Assembly (NCBI GenBank): GCA_023014335.1
Contig: JAECYW010000004.1
Span: 434,001 to 498,000 of the forward strand
Source: Galerina marginata
Lineage: Eukaryota > Basidiomycota > Agaricomycetes > Agaricales > Galerinaceae
Direction: 5' to 3'
DNA: 64,000 nucleotides
Positions 11,902 through 22,466 of this stretch are shown one piece after another. Position numbers and translations under genes: made by a program. Below the pieces are notes generated by a model. It had not been told where the DNA came from, made no database searches, and was given only the letters and a program-made list of their open reading frames with translations. Position 1 is the stretch's first letter. Each line of letters starts with the position of its first letter.

Positions 11902-13939
11902 TTAATGGAAAGCTCTGCTAGCGGCTGGATTCAAAGGGTCGATGTATGCATCTCCTTTGAAAACGGGCAGTGTAGCTACGAACTTCTTCCAGGAGTCCTC
12001 GGAGATTATTGCAGCGAATGCGTAAGATTTTACTCCGGAATGTTCGAGGAGTTGGTCAAGAGAGGGGAAGAGGGAGGTCAGAGTTTCGTCTTCGATCTTT
12101 AGGATGCTTTGTTTCGTGGTTAATTTGTTCTCGCTGTACCAGACCATGTCGCGTAGGACTGCACCGGCTTCATACAAACGGAGAATGAGAGGGTCGACGC
12201 CAGCGGCAAGCGCGGCTTCGTACGCCATACGGTGTCCGATTGCTTCAACCAGTGCGACGCTACGCATCAAGAGCTGGTTATTGAAGGCCTCGCTTCGGTG
12301 GTTCCCACCACACTTTACGAGTGTCTCCCTCAAATCTGTAAGCATACCTTTTTCGTGCTGAGCCAGGAGGGACGTCGAATCTTTAGGAGGCGGGACCTGA
12401 TACCGGTTGAGGATCAGTTCGCTTGCAAGCCCTGTTCGAATGATTATTGGGAAGTTACCCGATATAAAATGGGAAACACCCACTGATACTGAGAACCAAA
12501 ACATCACCCTCAGCGATCGTGACTCCTCGGATGTCCATCTTGAATTGAAACATAAGAATATCTTAACGACAGATATTTATGATATTTGCTCACCTGCAAG
12601 GCAATTACTTGGTTATGCGCGAATAGTCCTTGGGCACCACAGCGGTCTGCGAGACTCATACTTGACTGTCTCCAATGTCCAATCGCGATGGTCTTAAAAA
12701 TAGTAGACAAGGCGTTTCTTTGAACCAAGGCAGTTGGATCCCTGGTCGTAAAATGAGGACGAAGTGCTTGGAAAAGCGCTTCAAGGACCACAGCTTCAGG
12801 TAAGTGCATGTAGGATCGGAGCCTGCTGTGTTCGAAAGGAAAGAATCGGAACCATCTGCCCTTGTGGTGTGGATATTTTACGGCGCTTGCTATACTCTGC
12901 CGTAACATACGCTGCTACCTTGAGCGAAGGGATAACGACAGAAGTAAGGACAAATAGAACCAATTCCAATGCGCCAGATCTCTGAGAGAAAGTGAATTCG
13001 AGGATTTGGAACTGGGGTCCGTGACGCCAAGAAGAGCCTCCAATGGGAGCCTGACGTGGTCAAAACTGGTTATAGAGTACCCAAAAGGTTTATTTCCCAA
13101 AGGGGTGGGAAGAAGACTGTCATGGGTAGTTGTAGCATTGCTGATGGACATGTCAAAGGAAATGACGCACCGAGAAGTTATTCCAGAGCACATTTTTTCC
13201 CCATCGTTTAACGGAACAATGAAGGGGCGAATACCGTGATCCTTTCCGCCGACTTGCAACTTCGCCATAACAATCGCAATGCGAGGCAGATTTCCTGCTG
13301 GAATACTCGCCGGCATAAACCTCAAAAACAATAAATTAGCACGCTTTCGATCTGGACGGTCGAACATACTTAGCGGCATTGTCATTAGGTGTGTGCAGGT
13401 CAAAGCCGACTCCCGGAATGAGTTCAGCTACGGTCTCGATATTGCGTGCATCGAGTCCATGACCAAGTTCAGTCAACAGAAAGTGCAACCTGTGGACGCG
13501 TATTAGAAAGGGAATAAATAATTCGGACACTGGGTGTGCCTACGTTACTTCGAAATTCATGACACTCTTCCAGAGTACGGCCAGGTCCGGACGATTCTCG
13601 ACATATGCCGCCAGAGTACCTCCACCAAGATTGATCTGCAAGGTCCAAAGACCAACTGCCGCGCCATCGAACGTATTGATGGGATCAATGTGCATATTCC
13701 AAAACTTCTCCGAGCACGTCAAGATGTCCTTCATTTGAGGTTCTAGATTGTCATGAGCGACGAACTGTAAAACGTTAGGAAGTGACAAACCATGAGCTTT
13801 CGCGATAGCCTCTGCTCTACGATGTGCAAGGTCAATGCGATTCTTCAAGGGCATTTCTTCGCCCACATATTGAAAATCCTTCGGTATGAGGCAGATGGGT
13901 AGTTGGAAATCGAATTGGAGGCGGTAAGCGGAGCGTCAT
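11902..13939 (-). CDS. Acyl-CoA oxidase / acyl-CoA dehydrogenase-fold flavoprotein (frame interrupted)
   Basis: Family enzymes oxidise acyl-CoA to trans-2-enoyl-CoA with FAD, passing electrons to oxygen in fungal peroxisomes. In order: PKDFQYVGEEMPLKNRIDLA, an FEVTLHFLLTELGHGLDARN segment, GGFDLHTP-like sequence (GVGFDLHTPNDNAAKFMPA), KDHGIRPFIVPLND, a KPFGYSITSFDHVRLP block, IPSLKVAAYVTAEYSKRRK, LSFRTQQAPILHAL and LADRCGAQGLFAHNQVIALQ. These follow the normal order of the family. Introns include 13543-13490 and 13369-13321. Single-base insertions shift the frame near 13915, 12983, 12949 and 12797; removing them restores continuous homology. The start ATG at 13939 gives a family-like N-terminus but lies in the frame before the first shift. 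The C-terminus ends ASRAFH and has no SKL-type peroxisomal signal. Confidence 0.8.
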
Positions 13940-14424
13940 GTCACTGTCCGAGTCGTTTAATCCGCACAAAACGTTATAGCGGCGGGGATGTTCAATCGAA
14001 GGAAGACGGTGTTATATTGATTCATGGTATGTGATTTCGTGCGCCTGCAAAACTGGTGAATAGGACTCGAGAGCCTTGTCCTGGAAACTCGTGATTGGCT
14101 GTGCAACGTGTGCTTCGGTCCCGTTTGATCTCATTTAGATCTGGAGGTTGCATATCTGGGCTGCCTGGGATCACCGTGGTCGCCGCTATTATTTTCAGCT
14201 GCTGTGAAAGGACTTTAGGCCGCTGCTTCGAATCATTGTGAGAATAAATCTAATACATCGTGATCGTAAATTTAAAGCTAACGACAGACCTTTCCGCAAG
14301 AACCATTTTCGCAAGAAAGGGAACGTGGAAATCGCGCAGATCTAGTGACTCAGTTGAGTGAGTTTGCTCTCTGGGAAGAATTGATGGACATTGGGCTGAT
14401 GGACACTGGGCATGTACATGCTAT
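13940..14424. other. Intergenic between acyl-CoA oxidase and DUF829 genes
   Basis: Half a kilobase separates two minus-strand genes. No open frame or repeat of note is present. It should contain the oxidase promoter and the DUF829 terminator. Confidence 0.5.
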
Positions 14425-15535
14425 TCAAAGTTTTCCTTTGAGGCGCGTTCCTTCCCTCTGACGGAGCGCCCTCCCCCATACTTCCTCGACGGCTCCCCAA
14501 TAACGTTTCGAATCTTGCCTTACATGAGACACATGTTGAGTGCCGATGTATTTTTCCGCTACGAACGGGACCTTCTTCGCCAAAAGCTGCGACAAATGTC
14601 GGTCTACAGAGGCCGACGGAACCATCGCGTCGACATCGGAATAAACATACAAACGCGGGGTTTCGTCGTCGCAGCCAGGTAGGAGTCTCCGCTGCTCGAG
14701 GTATCTGTGAAGCAGAGGGAGAAGTGTGGGGTTGTTGAATAGCACGTTGTTGATCAAATAATAGGCAATATAGCCAAGTGTTAATGGCAAGCGAAGCACG
14801 CCTTTCAGGATCGGTGAATTTATCGAGATGGTAAATGTGGTCATTATTGATTCGTATTCGTTCGATCCTGGTGTCGAATCGATGACGAAGGCCATTGTTA
14901 TTGTCGATAGAGCCACCCATCGTTCGCGTTTTTCTTTGAGCCTCCGCTCGATAATACCTGCCAGGGTCATCAATTGAATTCCACCAGCTATATGGTTATG
15001 TGAGTTTATATTCAAATCAACCAGACCTCATGAACGACTTACCGTTTGACAGAGCGTGAACTAGTAGTCCCTCATTCGAGGGACGGGCCTCAGCGGTCCT
15101 GTAGATTCCATCCAGCAATATATCGATCACTGGTTGCAATGCCCGCTCCTGTAAGAATAATTTTGGTCTCGGACCAAAGACCTCCACGTCCTAGGTACTT
15201 ACGTGCGCAGCTGCGCTTGTCCACAGGAAAGAAGAATGTGATTTGACCAACACAATGGTTGCTGTTGGAAACAAGGAACGATGTCCGTCCACGTATTTGG
15301 ACAGGAGGGACAGAGGCGCATCCACTGTGGCTCAGGACATTCAGCAGAAGTTATTAAGGTCTCCCCAATATTTCACTCACTCCAACCAAGTAACAGAATG
15401 ATACTAGGGGCGTATCAGATAACTTCTCCGGAACGAGCCTGATTCAGAGACGTACGACGGTGCTTGACTTGACTTCTCTGCATCCACAGAGCCATGAAAG
15501 ACGAGGAAATCCGATGAAGTTTGCTTGGAGGGCAT
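14425..15535 (-). CDS. DUF829 / TMEM53-like alpha/beta hydrolase-fold protein, intact
   Basis: Five exons in transcript order (15535-15456, 15403-15381, 15324-15203, 15148-15043, 14987-14425) splice in phase to 297 residues with no frame break. The fold is that of DUF829 (PF05705): an early IILLLGWMDAPLSLLSKYVD strand and helix, a nucleophile-like turn HALSNGAGG (Ser about 109), AFVIDSTPGSNEYESIM, an acid loop RLYVYSDVDAMVPSASVD (Asp 229/231) and a late HVSHVRQDSKRYWGAVEEVW with the probable catalytic His at about 266. Human TMEM53 is a nuclear-envelope protein; fungal members are uncharacterised. Whether this copy has hydrolase activity is unknown. No signal peptide is evident. Exon 2 is only 23 nt. 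Confidence 0.85.
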
Positions 15536-16603
15536 AGCTGTTGCAGACGGGATCAAGGTTCTGAGAGACGTCCACTCTAAGATTAAGATGCGCCAGGTTG
15601 TCTACATGCCGTTGAACAAAATCTAAACGGCTACGACCTTGCCTTGAGCCGTGGCATGTGGAGTAGTTGTGTTCATGTGAAATACGTGTCCAATGTAAAG
15701 AGCTACTCGATTTCACGGTGTCTCAATGGGGGAATTCCACACATGATCACGAGAGCATTGCGACGGAGATTGAATAAAACGTCCTGGAAGCAAGTCTCCG
15801 AGGCTGAGTGGTGATAATCACCTCGGGATAAATACTCGGGACAACGAATATTAATGTCCTATAGATTAGAGAGGCTGTCTCGTCATCGTACTTGCTATAT
15901 ACAGGTGGAGGTCTGTGGAGGTGGGTGGATTTGTGGTGCCAGTGCGGTGTATGGGGTCGAGCGACCAATATTATATTTTAAGTGCACGATACCCTGTATC
16001 TGAACTGGATGCAGGGCAGTCGCTTGACTTAATAACTATCCTAACAAGAGGTAAAAGTCCTACAAGTGGCGATCTCCGTAAATATATATTTGATACTGAA
16101 TAAATAAAAACCCGATTCCCATCACTCAGACGGTGAACTGGCACAAAGACAGTTTAGTTTCTGGTATCGAGCTCAGCTAAAATGAGGGACTTGATTACCT
16201 TGTGGTCGTCGTTGTACACCGACTTCTCTTGGGTGACGAGGATATCTACAAGGACACAGTAAGGGCCGAGGTTGCAAGCTATGTGAGAAATCGTTACTCT
16301 TTGAATCGTTAACATTGTCCTCCACGAAAGTCTGTCATAAGTACAATTGAGTAAAGGGTATACGTAAATGAGATAACGGAATTACCTTATTTCCGAATGA
16401 CTGCAATGCGTATTCTGGGGCTCGAAGCGTTGCTGTATTCGCCGTCCGTGTGGCAAAAGTGGACGAGATCTGAACAGACTCGGAGTCGGCGTAGCCTGCG
16501 TTTCTACTAGCCTGTGCGGAAGGACGGACCGTTTAGACTAAAATGAAGGCAGGTCAGTGTGCTGGACTTAAGGTGACGGGCCAGATAGCGTACATAGCAA
16601 CTG
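15536..16603. other. Unassigned 1.1 kb intergenic region
   Basis: The stretch lies between the DUF829 start and the 3' end of a minus-strand DUF6534-type gene. No coding segment is supported beyond possible last-exon sequence of the latter near 16560-16603. Confidence 0.45.
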
Positions 16604-18141
16604 TCATGAAATAGAGGTAAGCGCCTGGTGAAACTTGACTTGAATACGAGGAACGAACTCACTCGTTGTAATCACATAGAATTTCGAGAGCGACAGATGA
16701 ATTGGCATCCTAAGTAACAGAGGAATCGTTGGAGAGAACATGATAACAAAAACACCGGTTGACATACCAGTTGAGGTTAGTAGGGTCGATGGCAAACATG
16801 ATCATGAAAACCACGTCCAACAATGTCACCAGTAAACCACGGGTTACGGTGTACGCCAGGAGGTCCTGAAGCATGGTGATACTCCTGAAGATATGGATTG
16901 AGTTGTTAAGAAATGAATTTCGAGCCCGCATCCCTGGGAAGGATTCTTACCTCTTGACCCTACTTGAAGATCGAGCTTTGGCGAAACTCATGGAAAGAGC
17001 GACGGTGGCAACGCCATCGGAGATGAGAATCATTGCTTGATCGAATCCAACACTTATCTATTAAATTGTGAAGTGCGGTCAAAAAAGAAAGAATTGCGCG
17101 ACCGACTGACCCTAACAGCTGGAAGAGCAAGATCTGCAACCTGTCTGTGCTGGAACTGCTTAACAATCGTGACTGGTGAAACCTCTGAGTCAGCTATCTT
17201 CCATCGATTATAAGCATAAACGACTCACAAATGCCAGAGCCTGATCATACAGTGAGTACCTCTGTAAGTGAGGCATACATGGGAGTCGAAACTCTATGAC
17301 ACCCACCAAAGCCAAGAACTGCAGTGATCACCTTTGGCGATCCGTCAGCATAAGTAAAACATAGGGTCGCTCGACGTACAATAATAGCAGGGGCCCAAAT
17401 ATTCTTCCTATTCACTATGAAAGAGGCGAGATAGATTAGTGCTCAAGTCCGAAAGGGTAGGCGTGAGGTTTACATAGGTAGACTCGACTTGCGAAGAAAA
17501 GTTGTACTCTGTCACGGTGTTTATTTAGTCATCGCACACTAAATCTACTAGAAATTGCGATACGTACATGAAAATGACGATGATCGTAATCAAGAACTCT
17601 GCTAAAATGCCGCTCGACACAGTGAACAATCGCAAGAAGTTCCCAAAGTGCTGGACCTAAATTGAGGTGAGATGCTAAATGAGTTAGAACCAGACGGATG
17701 GTATGTTATATCTCACGAGATATTCGTGTATGAAGATGGAATTGAAGATCGTCGAGAGGATGTCAGAAACCCTGTTTATGATTCTCAGCAGCTGCGAGGA
17801 CTAAGCGACAACTATTATGCCTACACCAGCACCGCGACCTATCAGATGTAAATCAATGGCCACCTTCGACGAAGAAAACTTAGCGTACCAAGGTCCTGAG
17901 TTTCCAGTCATCGTTGTTGTGATTTACATAGGTCCATGCCTGAAGGATAGTAACCCCTAGAAGACTGAAAAACCGTCAGTTATCGAAAATCATTGTCGAG
18001 GAGATTTAGAGAATTCACGCCGTCGAGAGAACGAATCCTAATAATACTTAGTCACTCATTTCGTGCCGATATTCAGAGAGACCTACCTGCGAAGATGCCA
18101 TCGACTCCCGAAGAGATATCAATATCCTCCACTGTTGGCAT
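16604..18141 (-). CDS. DUF6534-like membrane protein (divergent copy 3)
   Basis: This multi-exon membrane protein of unknown function belongs to the same broad family as the copies at 2.7 and 35.8 kb but is distant from them. The first exons are 18141-18087, 18037-18019, 17964-17889 and 17791-17717. They give an N-terminus reading VDGIFAGFVLSTALLGVTIL, then QAWTYVNHNNDDWKL, then SDILSTIFNSIFIHEYLVQ. Further exons encode VSSGILAEFLITIIVIFIV, QLFFASRVYLLNRKNIWAP, ALPAVRISVGFDQAMILISD and MLQDLLAYTVTRGLLV, ending MPIHLSLSKFYVITT. One junction near 17190-17230 could not be resolved, and the last exon may end at 16604 or slightly farther left after another intron. The protein is hydrophobic throughout, with about seven likely helices. 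Confidence 0.65.
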
Positions 18142-20472
18142 TTTTGATAAGGAGTCGATGAAAATAGTGTGGGTGTCAGAAGGATCAAGCGTCGTCGGTG
18201 GAGAGTTTGAAGAATATATAAAGTTCCACATTTGGAAAAGATTCTATTCGGCGTAGCGCCAAGGGCGCGGTTCGATGACCGGTACTTGCATCGACGGTGG
18301 TACGAACTGATGGGAGGTGTGCTTCGTTTCGTCCGCTTTTGGATACGGCAACTGTTAACGTGCCACGATCTGAATGATGGACGGATTTTCCGCACTGTGC
18401 TGACCACAGCCTCAAGCAACCTAAAGCAACTCGCTCGAGCCAAATGTATTGGCTCAATTGTAACTGAACGAGGATTTTGATAAGCATTCATAATCAAGAT
18501 GATCCCAATCACGAACCCGGTGATTGGCAGGCTTCTTCGGAGTCAAATCCATCTTGATGTCGCTTTTCATCTATAACAGGTAAGGATTTTCATTTCGTGC
18601 ACGGCTGGCCGGGCTCATGGACTTCAAGAACGCATGAAGCGCATGTAGCTTGGTATCGTAGGAAATGACTCGGTGTTTCGTTGCGTCAGACGCTCCAACT
18701 ACTACCGGCGCTGTGTAACAAGAATGCTGAAACTGTTTGAAAACATGTCGTCGAGACGAAATTGTTGCATTACGCCTGATTCCATGACAAAGACATGTAG
18801 TTTAAAGGATGCGATATAGGATGCAAGGAGAACCGCAAAACCTACGGGATAAAAGATCATAAAAAGGAAAATGGCTTTCATAGACAAGTCAAAAAGGCGA
18901 GACGTACATAAACTCCACAGTCAGGTGGACTCGTGGTGAGCAGATAAAGAGGTGATGGCGGGGTAGATTGGACTGGCATCTGGGGCGGTGTGAATATCAA
19001 TGAGATCCAGATTCCAGAAGTCACAGCTAAGTGCGAATTCTAAAAGAAGAAACGTGTTAGCCAAACATATGCTTTTGAAAGGCAAGCAGAAAGTGAACCA
19101 CTGTAGGTAAAATGGGACGGAACGCCCGGGTTTGGCGCATGCAAGAAGTATACAAATCAGAGGGTTCTTCACTTCGTAGCATCGGTGACTTGATATCGGG
19201 ATTTCAGCCCCGAAGCACCATTGGCAGAGGGAATTCCGGATCATGACAATTATGGAATTTATTGGTAAGAATCACTGATGGAGAAAAGCGCGGATGGGCA
19301 GAAGTGAAGGCCACGCAGTGCGTGCTGTAGGGTGTCGCAACTTTTTCACAAGAAATATAGAACCAGGTTGTTACGATCAAACACCAGGAAGAACTTGTCG
19401 TCGGGGTTGAAAGGCTTGGATGTTGGCTAAGGGACGTAGGAATTTGATGAGCGTCGAAGAGTCGAACCATAGAAGAGCTGAATGTTGGCCGAAACACCGT
19501 GATTATGGTCCTATCCGACAGTAACTCCTAGCAGCAAGATGGCCTGAGATGAGGAGACCAGATTAGGTGGACAAAACCGGAACACCGGCAACAAGGAAAA
19601 CAGGAAGCACTCAGCAACGGCAGTGAATCGACTAACTTGCAAAAGGGAAATGGAAAAAGAGTGTCACGGTAAACGTGACGGATAAACGCGTCACAGAGTG
19701 TTACCCCGACAGTCCGGAAATGTCGGTAACAAGTCGGTAAACGTCACACTTTCCTTTCCTCAACATTCAATCAACATTTCGAGTTCTCGTCGGTCGTTTC
19801 TCCAGCTGAACGTACATACTGAAATATAACAGTATTATGGGAAGATGTATTTTTATATTCCAAACCTTTTCTCAATCGGGGTTTAAAGTAAAATTGGACG
19901 CATCAATGCTTTCTATCATGATCAACGAGCTAATCGTGCGTCTATATCAGTCTGATGAAGAGCCGCTTCTTGATGCGCCGTGGATCTTGAAAGCGTGGTC
20001 TGCCAATCAGACCTATGCATCCCACGTCATGTTTCCCAAGAAGACATGAAACGGTATGATGGATTCAGGATTAGTCCTCAGAGAGTTAAATTGGAAGTGA
20101 CAAGATATATATATCTTTGTCTTGATCTTTCATTCCTGAGTATGTATATCAGGAAGAGGGGATTAAGCCGAAAGATATTTCGTCCTGTTGCCGTTTTTGG
20201 TATCTGTGATCGAAACCACAACGACTGACCTTCCGAACTTCGTTGACGACGTACTTTACTCGTACACTTTGCATCCTGCTAGTCGTGCGACGCAACGATA
20301 CTTGAATTCTCCGATGCTAAAATTGTATGCGCAACTGAGCCCTCCGACAATGTCAAGAAAATAATTGAAAGACATGATAATACACGATGCGTGTCAATGA
20401 TATACCAGAATAAATAACCTAACAGCTGCTGTGCGCAGAACGTGGAACAATGGTGCCCTCCGAGGATGATCA
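18142..20472. other. Unassigned 2.3 kb region with exon-like minus-strand fragments
   Basis: Between the DUF6534-like gene and the SDR gene I see hydrophobic minus-strand fragments, for example AILLLGVTVG near 19510-19540 (similar to the N-terminal helix of the neighbouring DUF6534-like protein) and an FYLQWFTFCLPFKS fragment near 19080-19110. They do not join into a convincing gene, so a degenerate relative is only a possibility. The part from about 18142 to 18500 should carry the promoter of the gene ending at 18141. Confidence 0.35.
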
Positions 20473-21488
20473 TCATTTCGCCTTTTCGACAGTAGAATTC
20501 CAAATCATTCGGATTGCTTCTCGGCCGGGGTAACCACTTGAGGAACGCCCACAATGTAGTGGTACCACCCGCCGTCATGTACGGTGGAGGATGTGGAGAG
20601 ACTGCAGTTCGAACGAACACCTTTGCGAATTGATCGGTGGCCATTGGGTTAGTATTTTGGCCATAAAAAAGGACGTGATTCATCTGCTTCTTGTATCCAC
20701 TATAAAGCGAGTCCTGCGGTAGATTTCTTTCGAAATTTTTTGCTTCGTTCTGTCAAACATGAAGTAAGGCATGGTGCAAAAAAATACACAGAAACGATGG
20801 AAGACATACATTCGCGATGTTACTCCGAACAGTGCCAGGAGCACAAAGCATCACGTTCACGCCGAATGGTCGAAGCTCCTCCCCTAACGTTTCCGTAAAT
20901 GAATGGAGAGCAGCTTTACTCGCATTGTAATGACCCTTGAAAGGTATAGGGAAGCTCCCCTGCGGTCGAGCCGATGGGTATTATTAACCCTTTCCCCCGC
21001 AATGCCATTCGAGTGCCGATGAGGCGGGCTAAGCGCACTGTGCCAAAATAGTTTGTATCCATAATCCTTTGGGAAGTTTCAATAGAGACGTCAAGGAGAG
21101 CACCTAAGTGGAAGACAATGAAAAAGGCGTCTGCTACACCAATAGGCAATACTTACCAATGCTCGAGATCCCAGCGTTCGACACGAAGATGTCGATGCGT
21201 CCTGTAGCTTCATAGATTGCATTTACCGCTTGTTCACAAGAGGCATCGTGCGTAACGTCGAGCTCTAACTTGCGAATATTGTCGTCGAGATCAGACAATG
21301 AGCCTAAAGAGCGAGCGCTGGCGTATACAAGACAGCTACTACGTGCAAACTCGGCTGCTCTGAGATAACCTTGTTATGACATGCGACCGCCTTTGAAAGT
21401 GATGGTACTTACAGAGACGACCCAATGCCTCCATTGGAACAGCCTGTAATGAAACTACGCGGGTATTCTCCGGAAGTTGAGCAGACAT
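20473..21488 (-). CDS. Short-chain dehydrogenase/reductase, AYR1-like (frame interrupted)
   Basis: This is a classical NAD(P)-dependent SDR. The cofactor motif reads ITGCSNGGIGSSLAAEFA (TGxxxGxG), followed by a D(L/V)T-type LELDVTHDASCEQA, the NAG motif IFVSNAGISSIG, a catalytic Ser in IGSTAGELPY and the YNASK form of YxxxK. PFGVNVMLCAPGTVRSNI follows. The family resembles yeast 1-acyldihydroxyacetone-phosphate reductase and related lipid or steroid reductases; the substrate here is unknown. The start ATG at 21488 begins SAQLPENTRVV. A base appears missing near 21455 (before ITGC), one extra base lies near 20945 (between FQG and HYNASK), and probably another near 20525 in the tail, after which the frame ends at 20473. 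Introns have GTAAGT or GTATGT donors. It lies head-to-head with the FAD oxidase gene. Confidence 0.75.
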
Positions 21489-22466
21489 GATGACGGACGT
21501 TTGCGATGATCCACACAAGGAGCAGCTGTAGGAAACTGGGAGAATGATCTCAACCTATAATTCATGAATCGTAAAGTATGTTCTTGACCTGGAAATCTGA
21601 GCAATTCAGTACACTCCCACCCTACGATAAATCGAAGGAAGCGATACCTCTTTGTTGCTTTGCCCTAGGAAAATGCCAGATGGCAGTGCAAGCATAAGAA
21701 GCCGAAGTCCGGTGGCCTGCTATATTTGGACTGTGGGAACGTCAACCCAAAGGAGACAAAATCGGTGTTGCGTGGAGGGTTCGACTTGAAATTCACACGG
21801 TTCTTGCAATCGCCCGCTCATCAGGCGATAGGCTTTCCTCAGCCTTCAGGTGATCGTCTCTCGTCCGACTGGCCCCATGAAATGAATGTACTGACTTTTC
21901 CCGAAAGGCTACGGAAAGTAGGACAGCACACACAAATGTCGACTCACTTCTTCGTGCACGTCCTTTGGTTTCTTATTCTAGACCGCCTTTGCATGGACGA
22001 GAATAGTATCTGTCGACTTCATATCTTTGCCTGCCGTGGAACTTGCTCAGATTGGCACAGTTTGATCATCATCCGAAGAATTCAAAAATTTTCAGTCTTG
22101 TCTCGTCCTCGTTTCTCGGTACTATTATCGCAGGGTACAGCACGTTGGAGGAGGCAAGGAAGACGAGCCAATACCTCGGGATCCACCCAGTCAGCTGTAT
22201 TTGGCACGCCTTAACGCACTTCGCACATCAGCTTCTTTGCATTCTGATCGAATTTTAAGTATAGCGCGGCGGCAAGATCTCATCTTTCAGGAATATCAAT
22301 GCGGAACAGGTATGAGAGCATCCGGGCTCTCGCACCCTCAGGTAGACGAGTGTGATCCATCGTGAAATACTAGTCATGAACGAATCATGTAGCGACCTGT
22401 AACTTGTGTTATAAGTTTGCTCAATGTTCAGGAACTCCCCACGGACTGCACTGAGCGCCGACAATC
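21489..22466. other. Divergent intergenic region between SDR and FAD oxidase genes
   Basis: This roughly 1 kb stretch separates two genes transcribed away from each other, so it should hold both promoters. One plus-strand open frame of 162 codons (21726-22214) has no recognisable motif and I do not call it. No obvious shared operator was found by eye. Confidence 0.45.

Noticed and set aside
21726..22214. 162-codon open frame on the plus strand
   Set aside because: It has no motif, no splice partner and a composition like the surrounding intergenic DNA. It lies in the shared promoter region of two divergent genes.
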